A program made the position numbers and the translations under genes. Positions 37,601-48,700 of a stretch of 64,000 bases of DNA are shown here, piece after piece (within the stretch, counting starts at the first letter, position 1; each line of letters begins with the position of its first letter). The notes under the pieces are model-generated. The model made no database searches. It saw only the letters and a list, made by a program, of their open reading frames with translations, and had not been told where the DNA came from. Origin of the DNA: Bathynomus jamesi (lineage: Eukaryota; Arthropoda; Malacostraca; Isopoda; Cirolanidae); NCBI GenBank assembly GCA_023014485.1, contig JAJOZX010000937.1, forward strand, positions 948,501 to 1,012,500, read 5' to 3'.

Positions 37601-40176
37601 CCATTAATTACAATACAAATTTTATACAGAACGATTTCGCGTGGTCGAGTACAATGCAGAGTATCCAAATTTTTAAAATGACACTTGCTTACAAAATATA
37701 AAAAAATCAAAGATTAATACTTTAGTTTAGACAAACATTTAACAGGATTAATACATTAATTTAGACAACCAATTAAGTCAGACAAACAATGATATGGTTA
37801 AAATTTTTTACAAAATTTTTTTTTTTTTTTGTGGGATAAATTATGTACATAATGAATAGGTAAAAGGGAAAAATGCAAATCGTACAATCTATAAACTAAT
37901 TTTTATTGACTAGTGTAGGTAAAAATAGAATTACGTAGTGGATGATGTATAGACCTGTGGTCTAGTGTGTATTTATGTTTATTGGGTACAAAGTGTGTAT
38001 TTTATAAGTTCGAGAGACAGATTAGCTGAGAGGATTGTTAAATTAACTGTATAAATGCATGAGCAAAAATTTATATATAGTAAGCAAAAATGATTAAGAT
38101 TAAATTACGCGCAATGAAATAGTTTATTGTGATATCCAATGATTTTAGCATGAGGTTTGTATATATAGTGTGCATACATGCATTTTTATTGACTGTTGTA
38201 GGTACAAATCGAATTACGTAGTGGATGATGTATAGACCTGTGGTCAAATGTGTATTTGTGTGTATTAGGTACAAATTGTAGTGGTTGGTGATACGTCCAA
38301 AAGGAGAAAGGGGATTTATAGTTGAATAGTTGAAGTTGTACGTCAGTGTGCATATGTATCTATAAATATTGGTAAGAAGCATCTGTAGATGAGTGAGTCG
38401 GTACAATAGTATGTAGAATATGAGAGTAATTTGTTCATCCTGTGAAGAACTAGATCATTAGGGGTCATTGGTGGCTTAGGATTATATATATATATATTTA
38501 CTTTAAGGAATAGATAAAACAACTTAATAAATGCATGAACGAGAATTTATATATAGTAAGCAAAAATTATTAAGATTATAACGATGATGTTTGCATACGA
38601 GTTTTAATGCAAAAGTGACTGAAGGGACGGAACGTAAATGAATTCGAATATGTGTCAAAAGTAATAAAATTCAATTAGGATTATAGATTTTACATAATTA
38701 ATCAGTTACACGTATAAGGTAATTAAAAAAACGAACTTAGAGGACTTACAATTAATGAAAGTACATCTCACGGTTTTAAAATTGAATTTTGACACACAAT
38801 TAATTTCGACTACTAAAATTCATAGCCATATACTGTAGTAGTATGTCAATTTGACTATAATTTTCGTTTGATACCTTACAAATGGTACAATAACAATTTA
38901 AGGACAGTTACTCACGATTAATTGAACAAAAGAAAAAGTAAAATACAAATTAAAAATATGAATCAATTATGCATTTCAACGAGCTAAATACAATTTTATA
39001 ATATTCTAAAAAAATAAGAGTAAATCGAGCCATAGATGAGTTTCGACTAAGAATAAAAAAGTTATTGAAATGGAAGGGAAGCATTTCAAACAATCTTTTC
39101 TTTTAATAATTTCAATTGAATTTTACATTAAAAATTATTTTTATATAAAAGAAAATATTAAAAAAGGTTTAATAATTTTTGCAGGTTAAGTAGAAAAATC
39201 ATACTCTTTCGTTGAATGTTGATAGAATTTTGAATTATTTGATTTTTTTTTTTTCTGAAAACTTGTTTGCATATAGACAAATACATCTGTTTTATTGTGT
39301 AGAAGTTTTATTAAAAATTAAATGACTGAAATTTAGGGTATGTGCGGTCATACGGGTAAATTTCCCGATCGTACAGAGCAGGATAAATTAGGTACATGAT
39401 CGATTAATTGTTACGCTATTTCTGTCATCATATAATCAAAATAATTATAAAACTCGTTAAAAACTTTTGTAAAAACGGTTTTGTTACAATTAATGAATTA
39501 CATAACTATATATTTATATACATAACAATGCATGAAAAGGGAAAGACAAATCAGTGAATTTCCGTCTTACAAACAAAGAAAAGGTTAAACCAAAGACGCA
39601 ACCCGGTCAATTCAGGTTGAATTTAATTCTCTTTTACAACACAAAAAAAGGTTGAATTAAATTCTTAAATTACATTTTCTTAAATTAAATTCTCTTAAAT
39701 TACAAAGGAAAAGTTGAATTCAATTGACTGCATTGAAAACTAACTTGGGACTTGAAATAAAAATGACTTGGGATAAATCTCTCTGACATGGAATAAATCT
39801 CTCTAACTTGGAATAAATCTCTCTGACTTGGAATAAATCTCTCTGACTTCAAGTAAAACTCTGACTTGAGCTCTATCAAGTATTTCTATAAAAATCTCTG
39901 GGGTGGTTGTCCATCTTGGCGCAACCTTCTGACTTGACCTCTTATCAAGTATTCTGAAACTAACTTGAAATTAACTAAAAATGGAAAATGACTGCACTCG
40001 ATCTTTATCAAGTGGAGACGATTAACCTCTGTTTTGGTTGACCCTCTTGGTGCAACCTTCTGACTTGAAAAACTGACTTCAAAAAATGACTTAAAAAAAA
40101 TGACTTCAAAAATGACTTCAAAAAATGACTTCAAAAAAATGACTTAAAAAAAAATGACTTGGGACTTGAAATAACT
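34658..40176. repeat. Macrosatellite unit 7
   Basis: This unit is 5519 bp. Landmarks: poly-A of 18 at 34849-34866; short-repeat blocks about 35400-35715; C8/G7 hairpin 35808-35855, missing one C in the inner arm; TGACGTCA at 37257 and 37366; empty Tc1 target TA at 39431-39432. A pure T run at about 37820-37830 replaces the TTTTAATTTTTTTC of the other units. From here rightward the units share the same variant set at all diagnostic positions I checked. Confidence 0.95.
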
Positions 40177-40371
40177 AACTTTTTTTCAAAACTAACTTCT
40201 GTAATCTCTGGGGCGGTTGTCCCTCTTGGATGCAACCTATTGAAATTGTCTGAATACTGAAAATGGAACTTGAAACTGCTTCAAGTAACTCTATAACTCT
40301 ATAAACTCTCTCTAAACTCTCTCTTAATTTGCAAGTCAATTCAATTCAGTAATTGAAAAAAATTTGCAAAC

Positions 40372-40388
40372 AAAAAAAAAAAAAAAAA
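40372..40388 (+). repeat. Poly-A tract of the unit (reference copy)
   Basis: A run of 17 A lies between ATTTGCAAAC and TGTAACAATATT. Every unit has it, with lengths of 17-22 A. Length changes between neighbours fit slippage. Confidence 0.95.
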
Positions 40389-40493
40389 TGTAACAATATT
40401 TCATTCTAATGTACACGAAGGTACGATACTATTATGTTTGATACATAAAATAAAATTATTCTATACTGAATATACAGTGAAAATAACTCTTGA

Positions 40494-40563
40494 AATTAAC
40501 TCTGTTACAATTAACTCTGTTACAATTAACTCTCTGTGTTACAATTAACTCTCTGTTAAAATT
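40494..40563 (+). repeat. 16-bp tandem repeat ATTAACTCTGTTACAA
   Basis: About four copies of a 16-19-bp repeat (ATTAACTCTGTTACAA and the variant with CTCTCTGTG). Copy number and order vary between units: one fewer in units 5 and 10, rearranged in unit 9. A run CAATAAAAAAATG follows at about 40571, containing AATAAA. Confidence 0.85.
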
Positions 40564-40801
40564 ACTGTTTCAATAAAAAAATGTATCACTGGTGTCTGAA
40601 ATGTTCACTGTGTTTCTTGTAAATTCTGACTTGATACTAATTATTAACTGTTAATAATAGTGACTTTTCAAATGTTTATAAATTACTTAAAAAACAAATG
40701 TACTTAACAAAATTTTCTATGGGGAAAATCCTTGAGACGTGTCCTGAAGACGTCTTGTTGGCTACTTCTTCTTGGATGAAAACTAGACGTGGAGAACTTG
40801 G

Positions 40802-40862
40802 AGTCGTGACACACCGGTCAAGGGTGGATGTTACGAACTAGAAGTCGTGACACGCCGGTCAA
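40802..40862 (+). repeat. 20-bp direct repeat AGTCGTGACACRCCGGTCAA
   Basis: Two copies of AGTCGTGACACRCCGGTCAA start at 40802 and 40843, 41 bp apart. Both are present in every unit (623 and 664 in unit 1). They lie in the most GC-balanced part of this half of the unit, just after a perfect AGACGTCT palindrome. Confidence 0.9.
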
Positions 40863-40866
40863 ATGG

Positions 40867-41039
40867 TTTTATCCTGATGCAGGGTAATTTCTATCTTGGC
40901 CAAAGAGTGGCCTCTTCTTAAAATAATCTTCTTCTTAAAGTAATCTTCTTAAAGTAATCTTCTTCTAAAGTAATCTTCTTCTTAAAATAATCTTTTTATC
41001 CTGGTGCAGGGTAATTTCTATCTTGGCCAAAGAGTGGCC
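40867..41039 (+). repeat. Duplicated 46-bp TATCCTG module with 17-bp array between
   Basis: Two near-identical 46-bp copies (40867-40912 and 40994-41039) begin TTTTATCCTG and end CCAAAGAGTGGCC. They differ at the ninth base group, GATGCAGGG versus GGTGCAGGG. Between them lies an array of the 17-bp repeat TAATCTTCTTCTTAAAG, usually four to five copies. The second 46-bp copy is absent in unit 3. Confidence 0.9.
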
Positions 41040-41250
41040 ACTTGTTAAACATCTTTGTTAAACATCTTGTTAAACATCTTCTTGTTAAAATCTTCTGGTT
41101 AAAATCTTCTGGTTAAACATCTTCTGGTTAAAATCTTCTTGTTAAACATCTTCTGGTTAAAATCTTCTGGTTAAACATCTTCTGGTTAAAATCTTCTTGT
41201 TAAACATCTTCTGGTTAAAATCTTCTGGTTAAAATCTTCTTGTTAAAAAT
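41040..41250 (+). repeat. 14-15-bp tandem array CTTCTGGTTAAA(A/C)AT
   Basis: About fourteen copies of a short repeat alternate between CTTCTTGTTAAACAT, CTTCTGGTTAAAAT and CTTCTGGTTAAACAT. Copy number changes from unit to unit; unit 1 has the shortest block (867-1000). Alternation of the variants suggests higher-order pairs or triplets within the block. Confidence 0.92.
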
Positions 41251-41335
41251 CGTCTTCTTAAAAATATTCTTCGTAAAATCATCATCTTATCCTGGTATAG
41301 GGTCTTCTTATCCTGGTAAAGGGTCGCCAATTGTT

Positions 41336-41392
41336 AACCCCCCCTTTATGGCCCTGAGTCGGTTCGGATTCGACGGGGGGTTCTGGTTAGGA
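41336..41392 (+). other. GC-rich hairpin AACCCCCCC...GGGGGGTT
   Basis: A C run (41338-41344) and a G run (41385-41390) flanked by AA and TT can pair to form a long stem. An inner GTCG/CGAC pair (41358-41361 and 41381-41384) could extend it. The arms are present in all eleven units with 7-8 C and 6-7 G. It stands out sharply against the AT-rich surroundings. Confidence 0.75.
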
Positions 41393-41637
41393 GGCAAGCA
41401 ACGGATGTTTCTTCTTTATACTTTTCTATAATTCTTTTCTCTCGCTTATTAATTCTTCTCTTTTTATAATTCTCTGATACTTTCTCCTATACTAAAAATT
41501 ATCGACTTTTCTCTTTTATAACTTGTCGACTTGACTGAGTTCCTGAAGAGAGCACGGCTCGAAGGGAAAAATAAAAACTTCTTTTACTTTGGTTTACTTC
41601 TCAAAAATTACAGTTAGTTCTCTGAATTTACAAGGGT

Positions 41638-41711
41638 AGAGGTTCGACCTCTTTCGACCATGGCTCAGGCCGGAATCTAAAAATATTAAGAAGGCAAGGG
41701 GCCTCTGCCCC
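41638..41711 (+). other. Conserved structured segment with two palindromes
   Basis: The perfect inverted repeat AGAGGTTCGACCTCT (41638-41652) is followed by GGGGCCTCTGCCCC (41698-41711), which can form a four-base GGGG/CCCC stem. The first contains GGTTCGA, the core of a pol III B box, but there is no tRNA cloverleaf around it. Both are unchanged in almost every unit. Confidence 0.6.
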
Positions 41712-41719
41712 CTCCTAAT

Positions 41720-43420
41720 GAGGTGCTAATATGAAGTCTAATGGAGAAGTGCCTTAAATGAAGTAGCTTGATGAAGAAGTGACTGTAATTTTACAAAGAT
41801 ATGTATAATATAACCTAAATTTTTGGGGGAGGACAGTTGAAGGTTAAATTTCCCCCTTTTTAAACACATGATCAGATGTTTTAAAAGATTGCAAATTTCA
41901 AATTAAAAAATAAAATAACAAACTAATTTGTATTTTTTCGCCGAGTCTTCATTTATGAAGGCGATATCATTTCGTAATAGTACATAAGTACAATTTTGAG
42001 TACATGACTGAGTACGTATTAATTTTGGTTCATTACAATTACGATTACAATTATGGATTACAATTACCAATTAATTCATATTCACTCATTGTTTAATTAC
42101 ACTTCTATTAAAGTACATTCTTACATTATAAATTAAATCATTACATTTAATTACAGTTTCACTGAAGTACATTACAAGTTATTGTTAATTACAGTTAATT
42201 ACAATTAAACAGTTACTACAACTTTGTTTTGTTTTTACAGTGTTTCTTATTAATAGACAATTTAGATGTTAGAAATATAATACAAAGTACATGGGGCACA
42301 TATGGTTTGGATTTATATACATAATATGTTATAAATTTGAAATCAGAGCGAACGGAGGTATTTTTATCTTTGAGGCGCTCGAATCTGTTAGTCAGCGGAA
42401 TTCGATAATTTAATCTCAGCATTTTTGAATATCTTGCGAGGGTTGAACGCACTTGAAAGTAAAAATGAAAAAAATAATACGAGACGTATTTTTGCGTTCT
42501 CGAACGAAGGCATAAAGTTTCGCGCCTCACAAATTGACACGAGTAAACATAGACTGATAAGTTGATAGGGCATAAGTAGACAATAGGTAGATGAATGAAT
42601 AAGTAATAAAATTAATAAAGGATAGCGGTCAAGAAAGAACATGAATGTAAGAATGAGTATGGTTCAATAATAATGTTTATGCTACATAACATATAAATAA
42701 TGACTTCTATAGAGTGTTTCGTCCTTAGCATGATGTTAAAGAATTTTCATACATTGGATACTAGATATATGATGAAGGGAAAATGTGACGTCATAGTTAT
42801 TGAATTTTTACGTATAGTACAAATCATTGTTAGGAAGATTTACAAGAACAAATTAGAGACAGAGTGGGAAACGTAAAGAGAATAAAGTTATTTTATGACG
42901 TCATAGTGCATAAGTCATTATTACAAATCGAAATTCTATCCAAAACTCGCTTATGTGATTTTTGGTTTCTTATGTAAAAATGGACAATGAATTCATATAA
43001 TGATGGTGTAGGAATTGTTCATTGTTCACTTTTTACATTACTCTCCCCTTTTAAAAATGATATTTATACAATAATTTAATAGGGTACCATTAATACAATA
43101 CAAATGAGAAAATAACATCTTAACAAGGTACCATTAATTACAATACAAATTTTATACAGAACGATTTCGCGTGGTCGAGTACAATGCAGAGTATCCAAAT
43201 TTTTAAAATGACACTTGCTTACAAAATATAAAAAAATCAAAGATTAATACTTTAGTTTAGACAAACATTTAACAGGATTAATACATTAATTTAGACAACC
43301 AATTAAGTTAGACAAACAATGATATGGTTAAAATTTTTACAAAATTTTATTTTTTTCTGTGGGATAAATTATGTACATAATGAATAGGTAAAAGGGAAAA
43401 ATGCAAATCGTACAATCTAT
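41720..43420. other. AT-rich part of unit without gene (reference copy)
   Basis: Apart from the CRE-type palindromes noted separately, I see no gene here. Around 41990-42230 the sequence is rich in ATTACAATTA-like words. A minus-strand reading frame near 42216-42642 is open only in pieces in this unit and is shifted by poly-A length changes between units. The same content lies at the equivalent place in all units. Confidence 0.7.
42786..42903. promoter_or_regulatory. Pair of TGACGTCA (CRE-type) palindromes
   Basis: Two perfect TGACGTCA octamers at 42786-42793 and 42896-42903, each followed by TAG. This octamer is the consensus site of CREB/ATF bZIP factors. All eleven units keep both copies intact, 109-119 bp apart. 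Binding is not shown by sequence alone. Confidence 0.5.
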
Positions 43421-43427
43421 AAACTAA

Positions 43428-44111
43428 TTTTTATTGACTAGTGTAGGTAAAAATAGAATTACGTAGTGGATGATGTATAGACCTGTGGTCTAGTGTGTAT
43501 TTATGTTTATTGGGTACAAAGTGTGTATTTTATAAGTTCGAGAGACAGATTAGCTGAGAGGATTGTTAAATTAACTGTATAAATGCATGAGCAAAAATTT
43601 ATATATAGTAAGCAAAAATGATTAAGATTAAATTACGCGCAATGAAATAGTTTATTGTGATATCCAATGATTTTAGCATGAGGTTTGTATATATAGTGTG
43701 CATACATGCATTTTTATTGACTGTTGTAGGTACAAATCGAATTACGTAGTGGATGATGTATAGACCTGTGGTCAAATGTGTATTTGTGTGTATTAGGTAC
43801 AAATTGTAGTGGTTGGTGATACGTCCAAAAGGAGAAAGGGGATTTATAGTTGAATAGTTGAAGTTGTACGTCAGTGTGCATATGTATCTATAAATATTGG
43901 TAAGAAGCATCTGTAGATGAGTGAGTCGGTACAATAGTATGTAGAATATGAGAGTAATTTGTTCATCCTGTGAAGAACTAGATCATTAGGGGTCATTGGT
44001 GGCTTAGGATTATATATATATATATTTACTTTAAGGAATAGATAAAACAACTTAATAAATGCATGAACGAGAATTTATATATAGTAAGCAAAAATTATTA
44101 AGATTATAACG
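43428..44111 (+). repeat. Diverged internal duplication within the unit
   Basis: Segment A (TTTTTATTGACTAGTGTAGG through GGGTACAAAGTG, from 43428) recurs from 43711 with clear divergence. Segment B (AAATGCATGAGCAAAAATTT, from 43581) recurs from 44057. The order is A1-B1-A2-B2, with about 195 bp more between A2 and B2 than between A1 and B1. This is an old tandem duplication that predates amplification of the 5.5-kb unit, since all units have it. Confidence 0.85.
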
Positions 44112-45300
44112 ATGATGTTTGCATACGAGTTTTAATGCAAAAGTGACTGAAGGGACGGAACGTAAATGAATTCGAATATGTGTCAAAAGTAATAAAATTC
44201 AATTAGGATTATAGATTTTACATAATTAATCAGTTACACGTATAAGGTAATTAAAAAAAACGAACTTAGAGGACTTACAATTAATGAAAGTACATCTCAC
44301 GGTTTTAAAATTGAATTTTGACACACAATTAATTTCGACTACTAAAATTCATAGCCATATACTGTAGTAGTATGTCAATTTGACTATAATTTTCGTTTGA
44401 TACCTTACAAATGGTACAATAACAATTTAAGGACAGTTACTCACGATTAATTGAACAAAAGAAAAATAAAAATACAAATTAAAAATATGAATCAATTATG
44501 CATTTCAACGAGCTAAATACAATTTTATAATATTCTAAAAAAATAAGAGTAAATCGAGCCATAGATGAGTTTCGACTAAGAATAAAAAGTTATTGAAATG
44601 GAAGGGAAGCATTTCAAACAATCTTTTCTTTTAATAATTTCAATTGAATTTTACATTAAAAATTATTTTTATATAAAAGAAAATATTAAAAAAGGTTTAA
44701 TAATTTTTGCAGGTTAAGTAGAAAAATCATACTCTTTCGTTGAATGTTGATAGAATTTTGAATTATTTGATTTTTTTTTTTTCTGAAAACTTGTTTGCAT
44801 ATAGACAAATACATCTGTTTTATTGTGTAGAAGTTTTATTAAAAATTAAATGACTGAAATTTAGGGTATGTGCGGTCATACGGGTAAATTTCCCGATCGT
44901 ACAGAGCAGGATAAATTAGGTACATGATCGATTAATTGTTACGCTATTTCTGTCATCATATAATCAAAATAATTATAAAACTCGTTAAAAACTTTTGTAA
45001 AACGGTTTTGTTACAATTAATGAATTACATAACTATATATTTATATACATAACAATGCATGAAAAGGGAAAGACAAATCAGTGAATTTCCGTCTTACAAA
45101 CAAAGAAAAGGTTAAACCAAAGACGCAACCCGGTCAATTCAGGTTGAATTTAATTCTCTTTTACAACACAAAAAAAAGGTTGAATTAAATTCTTAAATTA
45201 CATTTTCTTAAATTAAATTCTCTTAAATTACAAAGGAAAAGTTGAATTCAATTGACTGCATTGAAAACTAACTTGGGACTTGAAATAAAAATGACTTGGG
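44112..45300. other. AT-rich 3' part of unit without gene (reference copy)
   Basis: No gene is seen. It holds a T12 run at 44771-44782, a splice-like TTTTTGCAG|GTTAAGT at 44704-44719, and the empty TA site (44959-44960) where the Tc1-like element sits in unit 1. Confidence 0.7.
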
Positions 45301-45380
45301 ATAAATCTCTCTGACATGGAATAAATCTCTCTAACTTGGAATAAATCTCTCTGACTTGGAATAAATCTCTCTGACTTCAA
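45301..45380 (+). repeat. Four 20-bp repeats ATAAATCTCTCTGACTTGGA
   Basis: Four consecutive 20-bp copies differ by one or a few bases (GACATGGA, AACTTGGA, GACTTGGA, GACTTCAA). They are present in each complete unit. The truncation of unit 11 lies immediately after this block. Confidence 0.93.
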
Positions 45381-45420
45381 GTAAAACTCTGACTTGAGCT
45401 CTATCAAGTATTTCTATAAA

Positions 45421-45765
45421 ATCTCTGGGGTGGTTGTCCATCTTGGCGCAACCTTCTGACTTGACCTCTTATCAAGTATTCTGAAACTAACTTGAAATTA
45501 ACTAAAAATGGAAAATGACTGCACTCGATCTTTATCAAGTGGAGACGATTAACCTCTGTTTTGGTTGACCCTCTTGGTGCAACCTTCTGACTTGAAAAAC
45601 TGACTTCAAAAAATGACTTAAAAAAAATGACTTCAAAAATGACTTCAAAAAATGACTTCAAAAAAATGACTTAAAAAAAAATGACTTGGGACTTGAAATA
45701 ACTAACTTTTTTCAAAACTAACTTCTGTAATCTCTGGGGCGGTTGTCCCTCTTGGATGCAACCTA
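45421..45765 (+). repeat. Threefold CTCTGGGG...TTGTCC...GCAACC module
   Basis: A module of the form TCTGGGGYGGTTGTCC, then CTTGG, then GCAACC occurs at 45421, in degenerate form (CTCTGTTTTGGTTGACCCTC) at about 45553, and at 45731 in the next unit. The spacing is about 130-180 bp, so the unit end is itself a diverged tandem repeat. Confidence 0.8.
45596..45690 (+). repeat. ATGACTTCAAAAA-type short tandem array
   Basis: Seven or so copies of ATGACTT followed by a C or nothing and a run of 4-9 A. A-run lengths differ between units, so apparent reading frames here shift from copy to copy. Confidence 0.93.
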
Positions 45766-48700
45766 TTGAAATTGTCTGAATACTGAAAATGGAACTTGAA
45801 ACTGCTTCAAGTAACTCTATAACTCTATAAACTCTCTCTAAACTCTCTCTTAATTTGCAAGTCAATTCAATTCAGTAATTGAAAAAAATTTGCAAAAAAA
45901 AAAAAAAAAAAATGTAACAATATTTCATTCTAATGTACACGAAGGTACGATACTATTATGTTTGATACATAAAATAAAATTATTCTATACTGAATATAAC
46001 AGTGAAAATAACTCTTGAAATTCTCTGTTAAATTAACTCTGTACAATTAACTCTGTTACAATTAACTCTCTGTGTTACAATTAACTCTCTGTTAAAATTA
46101 CTGTTTCAATAAAAAAAATGTATCACTGGTGTCTGAAATGTTCACTGTGTTTCTTGTAAATTCTGACTTGATACTAATTATTAACTGTTAATAATAGTGA
46201 CTTTTCAAATGTTTATAAATTACTTAAAAAACAAAATGTACTTAACAAAATTTTCTATGGGGAAAATCCTTGAGACGTGTCCTGAAGACGTCTTGTTGGC
46301 TACTTCTTCTTGGATGAAAACTAGACGTGGAGAACTTGGAGTCGTGACACACCGGTCAAGGGTGGATGTTACGAACTAGAAGTCGTGACACGCCGGTCAA
46401 ATGGTTTTATCCTGATGCAGGGTAATTTCTATCTTGGCCAAAGAGTGGCCTCTTCTTAAAATAATCTTCTTCTTAAAGTAATCTTCTTCTTAAAGTAATC
46501 TTCTTCTAAAGTAATCAGTAATCTTCTTCTTAAAATAATCTTTTTATCCTGGTGCAGGGTAATTTCTATCTTGGCCAAAGAGTGGCCACTTGTTAAACAT
46601 CTTCTTGTTAAACATCTTCTTGTTAAACATCTTCTTGTTAAAATCTTCTGGTTAAAATCTTCTGGTTAAACATCTTCTGGTTAAAATCTTCTTGTTAAAC
46701 ATCTTCTGGTTAAAATCTTCTGGTTAAACATCTTCTGGTTAAAATCTTCTTGTTAAACATCTTCTGGTTAAAATCTTCTGGTTAAAATCTTCTTGTTAAA
46801 AATCGTCTTCTTAAAATATTCTTCGTAAAATCATCATCTTATCCTGGTATAGGGTCTTCTTATCCTGGTAAAGGGTCGCCAATTGTTAACCCCCCCCTTT
46901 ATGGCCCTGAGTCGGTTCGGATTCGACGGGGGGTTCTGGTTAGGAGGCAAGCAACGGATGTTTCTTCTTTATACTTTTCTATAATTCTTTTCTCTCGCTT
47001 ATTAATTCTTCTTTTTATAATTCTCTGATACTTTCTCCTATACTAAAAATTATCGACTTTTCTCTTTATAACTTGTCGACTTGACTGAGTTCCTGAAGAG
47101 AGCACGGCTCGAAGGGAAAAATAAAAACTTCTTTTACTTTGGTTTACTTCTCAAAAATTACAGTTAGTTCTCTGAATTTACAAGGGTAGAGGTTCGACCT
47201 CTTTCGACCATGGCTCAGGCCGGAATCTAAAAATATTAAGAAGGCAAGGGGCCTCTGCCCCCTCCTAATGAGGTGCTAATATGAAGTCTAATGGAGAAGT
47301 GCCTTAAATGAAGTAGCTTGATGAAGAAGTGACTGTAATTTTACAAAGATATGTATAATATAACCTAAATTTTTGGGGAGGACAGTTGAAGGTTAAATTT
47401 CCCCCCTTTTTAAACACATGATCAGATGTTTTAAAAGATTGCAAATTTCAAATTAAAAAATAAAATAACAAAAACTAATTTGTATTTTTCGCCGAGTCTT
47501 CATTTATGAAGGCGATATCATTTCGTAATAGTACATAAGTACAATTTTGAGTACATGACTGAGTACGTATTAATTTTGGTTCATTACAATTACGATTACA
47601 ATTATGGATTACAATTACCAATTAATTCATATTCACTCATTGTTTAATTACACTTCTATTAAAGTACATTCTTACATTATAAATTAAATCATTACATTTA
47701 ATTACAGTTTCACTGAAGTACATTACAAGTTATTGTTAATTACAGTTAATTACAATTAAACAGTTACTACAACTTTGTTTTGTTTTACAGTGTTTCTTAT
47801 TAATAGACAATTTAGATGTTAGAAATATAATACAAAGTACATGGGGCACATATGGTTTGGATTTATATACATAATATGTTATAAATTTGAAATCAGAGCG
47901 AACGGAGGTATTTTTATCTTTGAGGCGCTCGAATCTGTTAGTCAGCGGAATTCGATAATTTAATCTCAGCATTTTTGAATATCTTGCGAGGGTTGAACGC
48001 ACTTGAAAGTAAAAATGAAAAAATAATACGAGACGTATTTTTGCGTTCTCGAACGAAGGCATAAAGTTTCGCGCCTCACAAATTGACACGAGTAAACATA
48101 GACTGATAAGTTGATAGGGCATAAGTAGACAATAGGTAGATGAATGAATAAGTAATAAAATTAATAAAGGATAGCGGTCAAGAAAGAACATGAATGTAAG
48201 AATGAGTATGGTTCAATAATAATGTTTATGCTACATAACATATAAATAATGACTTCTATAGAGTGTTTCGTCCTTAGCATGATGTTAAAGAATTTTCATA
48301 CATTGGATACTAGATATATGATGAAGGGAAAATGTGACGTCATAGTTATTGAATTTTTACGTATAGTACAAATCATTGTTAGGAAGATTTACAAGAACAA
48401 ATTAGAGACAGAGTGGGAAACGTAAAGAGAATAAAGTTATTTTATGACGTCATAGTGCATAAGTCATTATTACAAATCGAAATTCTATCCAAAACTCGCT
48501 TATGTGATTTTTGGTTTCTTATGTAAAAATGGACAATGAATTCATATAATGATGGTGTAGGAATTGTTCATTGTTCACTTTTTACATTACTCTCCCCTTT
48601 TAAAAATGATATTTATACAATAATTTAATAGGGTACCATTAATACAATACAAATGAGAAAATAACATCTTAACAAGGTACCATTAATTACAATACAAATT

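Larger units (their letters stand above)
40177..45703. repeat. Macrosatellite unit 8 (reference copy)
   Basis: This unit is 5527 bp. It reads cleanly and I use it as the reference for the module entries below. Poly-A of 17 at 40372-40388, preceded by a single C interruption; short-repeat blocks 40913-41250; C7/G6 hairpin 41336-41392; TGACGTCA at 42786 and 42896; empty Tc1 target TA at 44959-44960; four 20-bp repeats 45301-45380; ATGACTTCAAAAA-type block about 45596-45690. Confidence 0.95.
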